In this document: positions 34,664-48,008 of the stretch, in pieces
How the letters are laid out: the number at the start of each line of letters is the position of its first letter
Position numbering within the stretch: position 1 is the stretch's first letter
NCBI GenBank assembly: GCA_027605045.1
Contig: JAQFWX010000060.1
Span: 1 to 64,000 of the forward strand
Direction of reading: 5' to 3'
DNA: 64,000 bases
Source: Phallus indusiatus
Taxonomy: Eukaryota; Basidiomycota; Agaricomycetes; Phallales; Phallaceae
The notes under the pieces: model-generated
Databases searched by the model: none
What the model was told of the DNA's origin: nothing
What the model saw: the letters and a program-made list of their open reading frames with translations, nothing else
Translations under genes and position numbers: made by a program

Positions 34664-37094
34664 TCACGTACCCCTCAGCGGCAATACAACTGAAGAAAAG
34701 TCCCCCACCTCTACGACGTGTAACGCGTCATGAAATAGATACTCTATCTTTAGTCGTTTGCGTGCCCCGGGTAACGGGTCATGAAACCCTACCAGTCCTG
34801 CCTTTTACATCCAATGATCAGCAGCCGGCGTTTCACACGCACCCCCCAATCATACTTCTTTCTACTCACCTTGGATCGTCCTCCAGGGATTGTCAACTGA
34901 CTGTCATGCACCTGAACCTGCAACGGAATCGTCACATCAATGACTACCGTCTCTTCGCCTTCTTCCCCGCTTGCAATGTATGTGCCGCTCAGTATGACAA
35001 GTCCTGTTTTTGTCTCACCTTAGAAGCTTGCTCCCGTCTTTGAGAAATAGATATCCCCGAAAACATACCGCCAATACTCCGTTCATGCTCGACTCGACGA
35101 TGTGCATGATCAGATAGCATATCAACAGTTCTCTCTGCTTCCTCCTTCTTTTGCTTGATCCGTTCACTGTGCACCTTCCGTGTACTCTGTAATTGTCTGC
35201 AAAACCGTCCATCAACCATTGGTCAGACAAAAAGGTTTTCATCTCACACCCATCGTGAAAACCACGCACGATATCCGACGAGCACGCAACCAAGGTCTTA
35301 TCAACAAATTATGCGCTATACCTGCAACTGCCGATGGCACAAGCACCGCGCACAGACCGATTATAACATCGATCTCATACGACAAGATAATGGGAAAAAC
35401 CAACTGATGCCCAGATATATCAATCCTGTGAACCCATTAGGAAAAGGTGCCACGCATGGAATCAACCTTTTGAGTGTCTACAGGAGTGTTATGTGTGTAC
35501 TCACAGTACCTCAGTGTACATCGGGCCAGCGTTTCCCGAGCCCACAGCAACTGAGACGATATATTTTGGCCTGCTAGACCATAAACCATAGACTGTTCCT
35601 TTTAACCCGAGCAGTCCGCATTCGAGCACAAACCGACCCTTGAACCCACCAGCGATTGGCTTTGTCGTAACATCAGCAACCAGTGATGGTAGAGGCGCTA
35701 CCCGTATGCCGGTACCCCACATAAAAATTCTATCCGATTCTAGAGGAACGCCAACCATTGCTGTGAAGGTAGGGATCCGACCTGTTGCAATCGTTAATGT
35801 TCCTGTGGTATGAGAAGTCGGAAAGAGTCTTCGTCGCGCTTCTAAAGTCAAGCGGGGAAAAGTGCGAGGCGATAAATCCACTTTGGCCGAGAGACTATTG
35901 TCCGTATCTGAATAGGCGGATTTGAAGCTGATTTTATGCAAGCGATAAAGATTTGCTGATGCCTATTGGATTCTAGTTCATCAAGTGACCTGTTATACAA
36001 CTGAAACGATAAAATGGGGGGCGTACTTCAAACTCAACCCTAGGAGAAAACTGATGTCGAACGGTCCCTATCAAGTTTCCGAAGTCAGGTTTTGACCCGG
36101 GTAATGGAGAGGCTTGTATCTGTCCCGTCAAAAAAAATTCGGTATTATCATGTAGGTGCAGCTATTCAATATCATCGATCAATGTTTGGAACCCGCGATA
36201 ATATGTTTCTTACCCCCATCGTATGTTCTACGCGCAAAAGTGTTTTTTTGATTCCTTGCGCCCGGGGCACAAGTCCTTTCGTCTTTAACGACTTGGTGAT
36301 GTCTAATGCACAAGTCAACCGACCCTTGGAAGTAACCAACAAAGTGTCATTTTTCTTTTTGAGAAGAAGTCTTTCCAGCTCGGATCGTAGCTATAAACTC
36401 GATCAGTTTTAGGGAGGCTTTGAAGGCTTCGCACCGATCTCACCTCGTCCACAGAATTGAATCTTTTCTGGATAGCGCTGCTTGCAGCTAAGCCTTCCTC
36501 GCCGAGCGCATCATAAACTACCCAGATGTAAGCGCGTATCTTTGAGTTCACGCATATCCGAAGGAAGTGGAGCTTACTTTGACGTTGGACGGGATTCGTC
36601 AAGACTAAGAGTATTTTTCAATTAAGACCGTCTTTCTTTTACCGGAGGAGATATTTATTGAGAAAATTTACTTTCGTAAGCTCTTTGAATTTGTCGAAAC
36701 CTCTCTTCAGCGAGTTTTATTGATGCATCATCTCTATGACGTTGACGATCCGGATGGAAGATTACTAAATAGAGAAAGATATTAGGATTGTCTGTAACTT
36801 TCATGCGGGAGGAATAAATATTTTTTACCAGCAAGTTCTTTATACCGATGCCGAATGTTGTCCTAAAACATTAGCTACATGTGCAGGGGCAAACGAGGAA
36901 GGCTGAAAAGAAAGAACTCCTCTTACCTGAGAAGCCGACACGGGGACGTTTAAAAGGGCACTAAAAATAAGTAAAAAGTCGAAGGTTGTGAATAGTACGA
37001 CAGGTAGTGCCTACTAAAGCGATTCCCTAGACTCTCCGCGCAGAGGGGCAGCAGCCGTTGAGTTGTATTCTGGTAGTGGCCTACTAGTAGGCAT
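34664..37094 (-). CDS. J-domain protein, DNAJC11-like (mitochondrial outer membrane, MICOS-associated family)
   Basis: Start ATG at 37094 (MPTSRPLPEYNST). The J domain is assembled from small exons: ESLYALLNVPVSASQ, DNIRHRYKELA, then VIFHPDRQRHRDD with the HPD tripeptide, LAEERFRQIQRAYE, and LTNPVQR/VYDALGEEGL. After it come ELERLLLKKKNDTLLVTSKG, a beta-rich middle (RRLFPTSHTTGTLTIATG, GGFKGRFVLECGLLG) and a coiled-coil RIKQKKEEAERTVDML. The DUF3395-type C-terminus is GTYIASGEEGEETVVIDVTI, LTIPGGRSK and GLVGFHDPLPGARKRLKIEYL, with stop at 34664-34666. This order (J domain, porin-like middle, DUF3395) is that of DNAJC11, which supports cristae organisation in animals. A cytosolic or ER role in fungi is not excluded. 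Confidence 0.9.
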
Positions 37095-38847
37095 AATACC
37101 GGCAGGAGGTTATTGTCACGCGTTTTGGTCACACTTGTTGAGCGTTGACACAAGCTTTGACAAGCTTGTCATACCACCGTGTCATTTCGTCACCAACTCC
37201 GTAGGGTGCACTCAATTGTACCTACCGAACACCATCATTTTCATAGGGACATAAGTACTATCCAAGTCTACTTCTCACCAGAGTATGTACCTCGCTCGGT
37301 CCGTTCGCACCGTCGAAGTTCAGTAGTATGTCATCAGGTAAGTTTAGATAATATATGGTACTATACATAGCTTCTCCCTATGCTACTCATGCTATAAAGG
37401 TTATCAGACGAAAAAAAAAACCTAAATCCTTTTCGTTCTCTACTCACCCCTTTTTCGCCATCAGCTGAATTTCATATACAACGACTTGGAGCTAGCACTC
37501 TTTTCGCGCTTTTCGAACACATGCATGAGGACTCATTTATCTTGGCGTACAGCCTGTCATTCGTCGCTGCTGTTTGTGAATTGAGCACTCGTGTAGACTG
37601 ATTTCGCTTAGTTTATGGTTGGATGCATCAAAATGCAATCAGCGAGCACCAAATAATGGCCAAGTTCTTTCTCTCCCATCTGGATCTCTGATGTGTGTTA
37701 CCTAGATCGGTGTGCCTGGCCATAAATAGTGCATGGAAACGCTCCCTCCTCTTGGAATTTCCAATCGTCATCATCATCAATTATACAGCTCCTCAAAGAG
37801 ACTTGACAAGAAGCCTTCTACATACATGTATGTACATATATTCCTTTCTCACCATTGAAAAGCCTATCTTACCGCAATCTCGCTAAGCACGCTAAACCTA
37901 AACGGTTGTTTTGAAGCAATTTCTAGTGAGAGTATTCCAGGACGGTACATCAAGAGTTCCAAATTGTGTATATCATATATATCTATATCAATATCTAAGG
38001 AGTTGGGTGGTTCTTATCCGTTTCTCATGCGCACCTAATTTTACTCTTCTCGATAGGACGTTCTTTTTTCCAAAAATTTTTTGCCCCCAAAAAGTTAAGC
38101 AGCAGAGTATGTACTAGGTTTGGTTTCACTATTTATAGCCGTTGGTTCTAGTTCTGTGCTCCCATGATTAACTGCGGATTTCCGCCGCTGCATTTTAATT
38201 ATCTAGATTAGGTCATATTATATAAATAATAATAAAAAATTTACATGTCTGTATATCAAATCACTTGTTTGCGGATAAACCCGATAGTCAATGTTGTATG
38301 TCGCGTAAATATGTCATTTTGACGTTCATTCATGTCCCTGCGGCCGGCCTACATGTATGTACATAACAAGAATATATGACACAGCTTTAAATTGCAAGAT
38401 CAATTCATTTCCTCAATTTTACACCGACTTCTCCGTGTCATCCACATCTTAAATGAAAGAACTTCCAAGCTCATATAAGCAGTCCGGTATTTACCGCGTT
38501 TGAGGTGGATGAGCTTCGATGTAAAGCAAGGTAAGTGCCAGTGAGGGGTCCATCAATTTCTCCACATGGGGAATTCGCAATGCTGGGGCAAGAACTACCT
38601 TTTCTATATATGTTTTGTTAATTACTGAGCCAAGTTAGTTGTAAATCGCCGAGCTCGTGGAAATTCATACAAATCAAGTTCGCAAGGACTTTTTGTATGC
38701 GCAATGCACCATTTGAGCTATAGTTGATTGTCGCCTTCTTCAAGTGCCACTTTCCATTTCTTCCATATATTCATGACGCCCGTACTAACACTTGAGAGGA
38801 AAGAAAAAGACTTAGTAGCGAGAAGAGAGGAAATTTATTGCCACGGC
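37095..38847. other. Intergenic spacer
   Basis: These 1.75 kb are AT-rich, with A/T homopolymers and TATATA stretches. No coding region is supported. A GT-rich donor-like ATGTCATCAG|GTAAGT at about 37328-37343 on the plus strand has no coding partner that I can find. Confidence 0.45.
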
Positions 38848-40523
38848 TCACTTTGCTTCCGAGACGTCTTTCTCGAAAGTCCATTCGGCGCGCATTGCAA
38901 TTGCATCATTTGTATCGGTCTCATTACTCGCCCTACAAAAGGCCGGTGGTGATGATCCTCCTCCTAATACAACAGATACAATGCGGTACGTCTTTTTTAT
39001 GTGACTAAAGACGTGAACATAATCGCCAATGCTTTGTATGCTCGTTACTCGTGTTTGGTTTCCCTGAGAGTTTGTGGAAACCTGATGTGGAATCTTGCAC
39101 TTGGTATTTAATGCCCCAAATAGGCTGTCAAGGACGAAGTACGATCGCTCGAGCAGCTCTATCTTGTTATCTTCAGTGATTCGACAGGAAGGAAATTCGT
39201 ACAGTCCTGCCAACAAGCCTTTCAAGAATTGTCAACATCCATTTTGTCAAAGAGACGAAGAGGGATATCACCTTTGTCAGGCCGACGGACTAAAACGAAT
39301 TGTCTTTCTTCGTTCCCTCTCCATTCTATGATGTTAACAAGATCGGTTTCAAGCCTTGATTTTGCTTTGACTGCCCGCATCGGGAATCTTGTTACTGCGT
39401 TTCCGGGAGGAACCTGCTCACAGATTTGACAAAGATCTTCAACATCTACGTCGGCCCGAATTACTGGTAGACCCTAGTTTAGATTCGGACCATCAGAAAA
39501 GTTCTCAGGTGTCTGCAAATTAGGATAAATGAAAACCTACAACGGTAAGCTCTTTGAAGGCTCCGCAGCCAAACTTCAGAGGACATGATTCGCAAGCGGG
39601 GTCTTTCACTTTGCAAACCGTACTTCCCAACTCAATCAAGGCTTGATTAACGTCGCCGGGGTTATTACAAACCGCTACTATTTCTTCTGCTCTTTCCCAT
39701 AATAGATCTAGTGTGTGCTTTGCTTTCGGAGAAGAATAGACAGCCAAAAATCGACTTAATAGCCGGTGAACGTTACCATCTAGAACGGGAACACGACGAC
39801 CAAATGCTATACTGCAGATAGCACCCGCACTAGTATAGATAGAAAGAAGACAAAAGACAATAAGTAAACCAATAAACCAATGAACATATTGACTCGAGTT
39901 GCGGCCAAGAACGTGCCTGTATCGTCCTATTCCCGGTATCTCCTTTTCCAACACTTTGGGATCGTCAGGTAAACGACCATTGAATTTATTGACGGCTTTC
40001 TTTGCACCAGCAAGCAACCTCGAAGCTCTGGAATAATAACCCAGACCCTTCCATAACTTATTAACATCATCTATGTCCGCCTTTGCAAGATCAAATATCG
40101 TCGGAAATTTCTCCATCCAACGATTATAGTAGGGAATAACGGTCGCCACTTGCGTCTGTTGTAACATTATCTCGGAAACCCATACCTGCAAAAGAAAGCT
40201 TCTGAGTTTCATAACTAGAATACTTAAATGACGGTAAAATATCGAACCTCATACGCCCTTTGTGACTGCTCCTCATAGTCTTCGCAAAACGGTTTTCTCC
40301 ACGGCATTCCTCTCACATGGCGGACAGTCTCAAACCAAACCAAAAGCTCGTCCAGAAGTTTGTGGGCTTCAGTCAACGTATGCAAACTGAACAAATGTTG
40401 TCGGTCCACTGTCGTAACTACGTCGTCACCATTTTTCTTCTGAGCTGCTGATGTTTTTCTTTGTTTCTTTGCTGATACCCCCAGCCTTCCCATTGCAGGC
40501 GAGAGAGTCCTTTTGGGTGGCAT
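38848..40523 (-). CDS. MUTYH: A/G-specific adenine DNA glycosylase (MutY/MUTYH)
   Basis: It removes A mispaired with 8-oxoguanine in base excision repair. The N-terminal stretch PPKRTLSPAMGRLGVSAKKQRK is basic and likely nuclear/mitochondrial targeting. The catalytic core has RGMPWRKPF, WVSEIMLQQTQVATVIPYY (catalytic Glu), KGLGYYSRA, the HhH motif EIPGIGRYTAGAI and the catalytic Asp in VPVLDGNVHRLLSR. The [4Fe-4S] cluster cysteines are in VCKVKDPACESCPLKFGC (C-x6-C-x2-C-x5-C). The C-terminal NUDIX-like 8-oxoG recognition domain begins LVRRPDKGLLAGLYEFPS. The splice at GCGAFKELTV|GLPVIRADVD uses a GTAGGT donor with the CTAAAC branch-type acceptor near 39470. The protein ends MRAEWTFEKDVSEAK. 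It lies upstream of and tandem to nothing related. Confidence 0.95.
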
Positions 40524-41087
40524 ACGAATCGGGTGATGAGATTAAACAACCACGCCAGTTGTTTAGCTGTTTAGCGTAGACAGGGCAGTCGATAAACGTG
40601 AGATTTTGCTGCTGCGATTATGGCCGTACAAAATTATGCATGGTGTCCGCTGTTAACCGGCGTCTGAAATCAAAACCTTCAATGTAATTAGCGAGTTATT
40701 TGCATTAATATATGCAGTACTTTTTAACTCATATCATCTTTGACCGAACTTAGCCTAATCGATGAGCGATTAATATGTAAAGGCTTTTAGGAATATAGCG
40801 CATCTGGCACGCTTTTACAGAAATTGCATTTAATTGATAGCTATCCGTTGTCAAAGAATCCAATACTCTTTCCAGTTCTAGTTAAGATTGAAACCTGAGA
40901 TACCGAATCCATTTATTCAACATGGTTTGCTCCAAAATCGTGATGTGCTAAATATGCTGGCGATGAGAAGTAATATAAATCAATTGATATACCCGAACGT
41001 CTAATGCTCCGCGAGGACAGCGTCAAAAAATAATTGAGCAGGACGTTTAGTTAGAGGTTTTGAAGCGACTCAAGGGAAGTCAGTTCA
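40524..41087. other. Spacer
   Basis: These 560 bp separate two tandem minus-strand genes and hold the MutY promoter. No gene seen. Confidence 0.5.
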
Positions 41088-43865
41088 CTATTCAACTCTC
41101 CCGATTCCTTGCTTGGACCATTTTGCTCCCCATTCTCGTAAGATATGTTTTTGAACCTTCCCACTAGCAGTTTTGGGAAGTTCAGTTTCAACGCCATCTT
41201 CTCCTACAAACCATATCCACGATGGTTGAGCCTAAAGCCATTCATTATTACAATGTTACCACGGAATTTACTCATTCACTCACTTGAGGATTCATCTGCC
41301 CGCCCACCCATTGTCGGAGTTCTGATCTTTCTACTAGAGCTTCATTGGCATGTCGTACAATCCACACACCGACGACTTCTCCATATCTAGGGTCCGGAAC
41401 GGATATAACAGCTGCTTCGCGAACGGAATGATGACTTGTGATGACATTCTCTATCTGGACAGGGAACAGATTCTCGCCTCCTCGAATAATAATATCTAAA
41501 CAATTTATTGTTAGTCGACGTTGCGTCAAGCACCAAAAAAGAGGCTACCTTTGATGCGACTAACAACTAACGAGGCTTTGTTTTAGCATATCGCGTTTTG
41601 TACGTAGATGCGAGGGAGAAAACACACTGCGGAGATAACCTTCCTCGTCCATAATCGCTTCGTCACCGGTGTGCATCCAAATATCTATTCATTGACTCTG
41701 GATCATTTATTTGCCCCAGAAAGGGAAGGGAATAACATACCTTCAGATCCTGGGTGACGTCTCATAACAACTGCTGTTTGCTCCGGAGCATTCCAGTAGC
41801 TAGTCAAAGAGCGTTGAACTTTCTAGAATCATTATAAAAGTTAAACACACCCTTTTTGAACCAGGTATCCTGTAACACAAAGCTCGCCAGGTGTGTTAAC
41901 AGGCAAAACATTTCCTTCGTTATCAATGATCTTCGCGGTGACGTGGGGTAAAACACGGCCTACACTTTCTATTCGTTTCACCAAGGGATCTTCTGGGACA
42001 GTCTGAAATGACACCGGGCTATATTCATTGTGAATTCAGTCCAACCATGATTTTTCTTCTCTTATGTTTCCCACCTGGTCTCAGCTAAACAAATGAAAAT
42101 GTGTTGGAATTTTTTGAGTGTATGAGAGCATGTACGTACTCATCCCATATGCAATTGTTAGCTCGGTAAGGTTCAACTTTTCAATAAGCTGCCGCATCAT
42201 CTCCTCAGGGATGGAGGAACCAGCCGCGATACCAGTTCTTATGTCAAAGTCAGTAGTAGAACGAACAAAGTAGACAAAACAAATAAGACCGTAATTTAGG
42301 AAGTGTGATATTCCCTCTTTTTGATACTTCATCCAATACTCCAAGGAAATGAGTAGGAACCTGAAAAAAAGCCAATAATAGTAACCTAATACAAGAAAGA
42401 AAGAAAAAGATCTTATACTCCATGGAGTGCTGTACAATGTTCTTCAACTAAGGCATCCACAATAGACGGAGGATGGAAAGCTTCAGAAGGGTATACAACA
42501 GAAGCACCGTGAACCCAAGCAGCGAGGTTTCCTAAAACCTAAAGTTCGTCAAAATTTTGAAGGAGTATCTTTCGCTTACACTTACCAAACCAAAACAATG
42601 AAACAAAGGAGGAACGTTGCCTACACAGATGGATCAGCATAACGATTTGAGCCAATTCTGCTTTATTGAAACTAACAAAGTTTATCATCTGAAGTTAGTT
42701 TCATACAACGTCCTATAGATAAACCATTGTTAAGGAGCTGATGTGTTAACTATGCAGTTGGTTGATCAGCAATCCAACCTCGAAAAGAAAAGTAGCTTAC
42801 TGATACTGCTTTCTAAACCATCACGATTAATGTAAGATACTAGAGAGCGAAAAGTGGACTTTAATACCGGGACACCAGTTGTACCGCTTTTAAAGTTCGT
42901 AAATTTATGAACAAATTTACGGTTATATTCGCAAAATGAAAATTACCTAGTAAATTGAAGATTGATGACATCGTCATACTCCATAATTCGGGAGGCTTCC
43001 CGAATGTATGCGTCCTGGGTTGATGTTGACCATACAAACAGCTCACGAAAGTCAATTGCGCTATTGACGGGCTCTATTGTTTTTTTAAATGAGTGAAATG
43101 TTTCTGCATTATCCACCACGATAAGCGAACGAAGATGTGGGAGAGATTCAGCTGAAATATTTCCCGGCTGCGAAGAGAGAATGGAGGGTATAATTGATGA
43201 TAGGATAGATATATAGTCGGATCCCCGCAAGCTGGGAACAATAAATAGCGTAGAAGCTTCGACTAAGCGCAAAGCAGAGATCTAGAGAGGATTAAGTAAG
43301 TGTTCAAGACGAGTGAAAGAGGAAAGAGGCACAAATTCTTTTGCACGATATGCTGGATTCAGAGTTACTAGAATGGCACCAATGCGAGCGCAAGCCCACT
43401 GAAGGATGGCGTATGCGCTAGAACGTTCGATAAACAAAAATTACACCTAGTCAAACCAGTCAACCGCGACTATCACCTGTTGTTTCCCATGACTACCGCT
43501 ACCCTGTCTCCTTTTCGAATGCCGAGAGAGACGAGACCTCTTGCTAAAGACATGATATGACGGTCGAGTTCTGAAAATGTCCAAGCCAGATACTTTTCCC
43601 TGATATTATGAGACTCGGGACCCCCATGAGGACGAATTCTTTCCTTGGGACAGATAAGCGCAGGACGGTCAGCGTATTTGGGTAAAATTTCGGACTGAAA
43701 GTATTGGTCGAGAGTTAGCTTGCTCAATGGTGGATTTTTGCAGCCTTCGACATATGACGTGGTTAAGGATCGTTTTAAAGGTATATAGCGGCCAGTTGAG
43801 GGCGCAGCGGCGAGGGTAAATGAAGCTGCAGGATGAGCATGTCTGTGGACCAATCGGCTCAGCAT
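41088..43865 (-). CDS. Mitochondrial-type acyl-CoA synthetase (AMP-binding, ACSF2-like)
   Basis: It activates a (probably medium-chain) fatty acid to its CoA thioester through an acyl-AMP. The first 40 residues (MLSRLVHRHAHPAASF..., IPLKRSLTTSYVEG) are Arg/Ser-rich and lack acidic residues, as in a mitochondrial presequence. The P-loop-like motif SGTTGVPKAVSLTH is split by two introns; the KAVS codons form a 12-nt exon (42801-42812). Further motifs are AAGSSIPEEMMRQL, AYGMTETSPV, MHTGDEAIMDEEGYLR, and RIKDIIIRGGENLFPVQIE with the hinge. The C-terminal lysine is in ELPKTASGKVQKHILRE. The end is GRVE, stop at 41088. At least twelve introns. It shares a 276-bp divergent promoter with TTI1. It could serve fatty acid oxidation or feed PKS starter units. 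Confidence 0.92.
42801..42812 (-). other. 12-nt micro-exon of the acyl-CoA synthetase gene
   Basis: The exon encodes only Lys-Ala-Val-Ser, between a TTTAG acceptor and a GTAAGC donor. It completes the nucleotide-binding motif SGTTGVP-KAVS-LTH. Confidence 0.8.
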
Positions 43866-44141
43866 TGGTCGAGCAGTGCAGTGCAAGTTCGATCAAGTTC
43901 GATCAGACCATCTATGGAACGGAATGACACTGAATTCAAACCCAGCTGAATCACTGTGACTGCCACTCCTTGTGCCGAATTTTACTGTGAAGCAATGAGA
44001 GGCTCTCCGAGAATTCGGCATTTCGGCCCCCTCGATCTCCCTTCAACGGGTATGTATGCCTTATACATAGATCAAGTTCTATAATTAAATATTAAATAGT
44101 AATTATCGATAATCTCTTGCTCGTGTTTCTTAAATAGCAGC
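43866..44141. promoter_or_regulatory. Divergent promoter, acyl-CoA synthetase / TTI1
   Basis: A 276-bp intergenic region between two head-to-head start codons. It must contain both promoters. No specific box is called. Confidence 0.5.
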
Positions 44142-47100
44142 ATGGCAGTTCCCTTATCATCTTCCTCAAATCAACCTCCTTCACCAAACGAGACGTTCAA
44201 AGCCGTACGCTATTCATCCACTCTCTAAAGAGCTCCTACTAATTCAATCACATATCACAGCTCAAAGCAATATGCATCCCTCTTTTATCAAACTCCCTTC
44301 TCTGCCCAGAGAATATCCCAAAAGTATCATCGCTCCTACTTCAACTGGACACACTCTTGGAAGCTCTGCACTCAGCTGATGCGACAGCACCCCAGCCTCC
44401 GCTGTCACCTTCAACGTTGGAATACGTCTTCTTCCCAATATCGCATCTTCTAAGACGAAACGACATGTCGTCCATTCCAGATGTCCTTATGTCCAAAATT
44501 ATGCGCGTGCTCACGAAGCTTGTCGATTCTCCTGGAGAGTGGTGGTGGGTGTGTACAGCTGAAGTCTGGGAGCAGCTTGTTATGTTAGCTGGAGCTATCT
44601 TCTGTGGGCTTGACGGAACTCAACAAGCACGCGACGACGAAACTAAACGGGCTAGCGTGGATTGTCTCAAGGCTCTTCTACGCCCTCGGGTCATGAACAA
44701 TGAAGAAACCACAGCGCGGAACAACCTCTTTAAAACCCGCACAACGCAGAACGCCAATCTATTCTCGATATTAGGTCAAACCCTTACGACACTCCTTTCG
44801 ACCTCTCATTCCCTCAATCGTGCACTTCAAGCGCTCTCCTTCGATTTACTTGAAATTCTCATAACAGCCTATTTTCCTTCGGAGTTTTTTCCTTCCATTT
44901 TACCGGGTGTTGTGAGTGCGATGACGAAGATTACCTTAGGACGCACTCATGATGGTGGTGCTGGCAAAACCTGGCCATCTGGAGAAAGCGTCAAACGGGC
45001 TTTAGAGATTATGCAGGAAGTCATTGTACGCGCTGTCGGGGACGAAGTGTGTATCGCTGAAGGTGCCGTTCGAACTTTTTCACGGTTGGATGAACTGGAT
45101 GGCGCTCAACTTGAAGGGGAAAATATCCTCCAACCACCACCCTCGTCTAGTACTCTTCCAAAACCTGAAACGGCGACGGTGACATCCTCCTTCTACACGA
45201 AACGCACTACAGCCTGGCTTTTTTCAGCATCGGCCAACCTAACGCTCGCACTTAAACACATCCTCACAACTCTCGCCTCACATCCAGCCGCTCCAGCTAT
45301 AACAGCCCTCTCAACGTTCTCATATACCCTCTTATTAAATACCACACAAACACTCCAAGAATTACATCCTCATCTCATTCTCACACTCTTATCCTGTTCA
45401 ACTTGCCCATTTCCCGAAATCCAACTGCTCTCGAAAAACTATTTAATCACACTTGTCTCTTCATTCCCAAATAACTCTCCCGCACTTTCACATAGTCTCC
45501 TTGAATCCCTCTCAACACAAGCATATCAAACTCTCGTTTCACTTCCGCACATAATTCCAACTCGCTCATCCGCAAAGTTGATAACACAAGCAAACCGAAT
45601 AATAGCACTATGCAATCTCTCGGTTTCGATACCGACCATTTCGGACGGAGTAGCTAAATTGCTCGGACGTGGGCCGATGGGTGGAATTGAAAAATGGGGA
45701 TGGAAATTTGTGGAAATTGTGAGATTTGATCTACCGGGTGTATTTGTCTTTGGAGACGCTGGAAAGGGTGTACCTGCTTTGTTGGAAGATGGTGCACGGG
45801 GATTCAAGGAATTCCAGGAGTTGACGATGAGATTTGTTGAATCGAAGGACGCACAGTATGCTCTGGATGGGATGTTTCGTGCGCTTGGGAGAGCTGTCAG
45901 AAGCAGAACAGGTGTACCGGCTGAAGCTTGTTCTGCGGTTGAGTGGTTTATAGGATTAGGCCGGAAGAGGATTAGATGGACAGGTACTACCGCCGACGAG
46001 GGACGGGAGGTCGCCGCTTTGTGGTGCGCTATGAGGCTTTTGGAGGGATTGGGGGGCATTGAGCTTGATAAACGGAAAAGGGATAATAGTGAAGCGATTG
46101 ATGTGCAGGCTTTGAAGGATCTGGAGAAGACGTGTAGGTGGATAGTCAAAGTGGTTGTTGAGCTTTGGGAAGATATCGATGAAGACGAAGACGGCGACGA
46201 ACCATCAAATATCGATACACATGAACACGGACACGAAGTGGCTGAGGTGGACAGTCATATGCCAGTTCAATACGTTAAAGGTTTAAACCCTCTCACAACA
46301 CTGTTCGATATACAAAGAAGTACATCTGGTAACACCCAGCACCAACATAAGCTCAGACTAGAGAATCAAATGATCCTCCAAAAAATATTGGCACTTCGCC
46401 TTCTCGCGCTATCATCCTCGATCCTTCACACACCTTCTTCCTCCTCCCACTTTTTCCTCTTGCATACATTGTATCCAATTCTCACCTCTCTAACATCCAC
46501 AAACGCATATCTCACAACAACGGCAATGTCAACACTCGCACACATATCACATACAACAGGATATGCCTCTCCCTCGAATCTCTTACTGGCTAATTTCGAC
46601 TACGCGCTTGATGGGGTTGGAAGAAAGCTACGACTCAGTAGTTATCGAAGTCGGAATGGGAAAGCGTTCGATCCAGATGCTATTGGTGTCCTACAAATTC
46701 TGATTCGACTTGTTGGGAAGGATATTGTAAGCAGGGCGAATGATGTTGTTGAAGTTTGTTTCGAGAGGATGAAGGAATTTCATGGATATGGTTTTGTTGT
46801 TGAAGGTGTTATTGGTGTTTTGGAGGAGGTTGTTGAGGCTGTTTGCGAGAGCGTAGATACGAATGTGAGTGCGGATGTGTGTATAAGACAGGAGCGCGCG
46901 GAGGGGAAAGGACCGAATTATATAGGGAGTTTCGTAGATTGGTATCGGGAGAAAGCACGAACGCGCGAAGAAGAAGATTATGGACCGGCACCGCGGGAGG
47001 ATTGGGGAAAGGATAAAGGAAAGGGAAAGGAACCGGGTGAATTCCCGTCTGGAGAACCTGTATCCGCCCCGGACGAAATTCCATTTACACAAACGCAACA

Positions 47101-47848
47101 GCTAACAACTCAAATAATCTCTCAGTCTCTCAGCTTCCTCACACATCCTTCCTCAAGAATCCGCTCGAGGATCCTGAGTTTGTTGTCCAAAGTGTGTATG
47201 AGCGCCGGCTCAGGTGAGGAAGGTGGAAATGGGACAACTCAGCCTCTTCCAGATAGTGCAGTACTGCCCATCATACATGAAGCATGGCCATACATTCTGA
47301 AAAGACTCGACGAAACGGGTGATACAGAAAAGTTCGTGGTCTTTGAAGCTGTTGAATTTGTGGCTTGCCTCGCTCAAACGAGGGGCATTGGCGAATTTGT
47401 CGCGAGTCGGGTTTGGAAGGATGTATGGCCGAGGGTCAAAGGCGTCCTTAGCGTCGGGGGCGGGAGTGGGGGCAGGGTCAAAAGCCCTAACTCCTATTCG
47501 TATTCAAGCGAGTTCAGAATGTGTCGCGCGGTGCTGAGGCTATTAAATGCAGTCGCTAGAGGCAGCGGGATACAAGTCTGGAGAAACGACGTGCTTTGGG
47601 AGGTTTGTTTGAGTGTCAGGAGATTTTTGACGAACGTGGATGGGGAGCTGGCGAGACTCACGAGGGAATTGTATCGTGCTTTGTGGAAAAACGAAGAAAA
47701 GGATGTAGTTTGGCTGGTGCTGTGTGGGTCGAATGGAAGGAGATTGGATTCCGGGGAGAGAGGTGTGTTGTGGGAGAAGGTCGAATTTCTCAGTGAGGAT
47801 ATTGACGTTGAGAAGTGGGAGTGCACGAGGGATATTATATGCATGTGA
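44142..47848 (+). CDS. TTI1: TELO2-interacting protein 1 (TTI1), HEAT-repeat scaffold
   Basis: TTI1 with TEL2 and TTI2 forms the TTT co-chaperone that matures PIKK kinases (ATM, ATR, mTOR). The small first exon (MAVPLSSSSNQPPSPNETFKA) joins LKAICIPLLSNSLLCPENIP after a 56-nt intron (44205-44260); the rest is one exon. The protein is 1,216 residues long, close to family size, and rich in Leu/Ser helical repeats. Diagnostic stretches are FFPISHLLRRN, LVDSPGEWWWVC, WEQLVMLAGAIFCG and RDDETKRASVDCLKALLRP near the N-terminus. An acidic insert DEDEDGDEPSN near 46190 and a Lys/Gly-rich loop GKDKGKGKEPG near 47020 separate repeat blocks. There is no frame damage over 3.6 kb, unlike genes in the first 9 kb. 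Confidence 0.88.
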
Positions 47849-48008
47849 GACCTAAAGTTTAATTGTATTATTATATGTATGTGGTATAATAATAATACTT
47901 GAATTTGTATACTACTCGAATCGCGTTGATCATCCCAAATTAGACGCGTAAGACGCGCAGCTGGCTGACATTGGCGCCCGCTAGTTCACGTCGACACGAC
48001 TTCAAGGA

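Noticed and set aside
45526..46149. 207-codon minus-strand ORF and the pair at 46691-47098
   Set aside because: Antisense shadows of TTI1.
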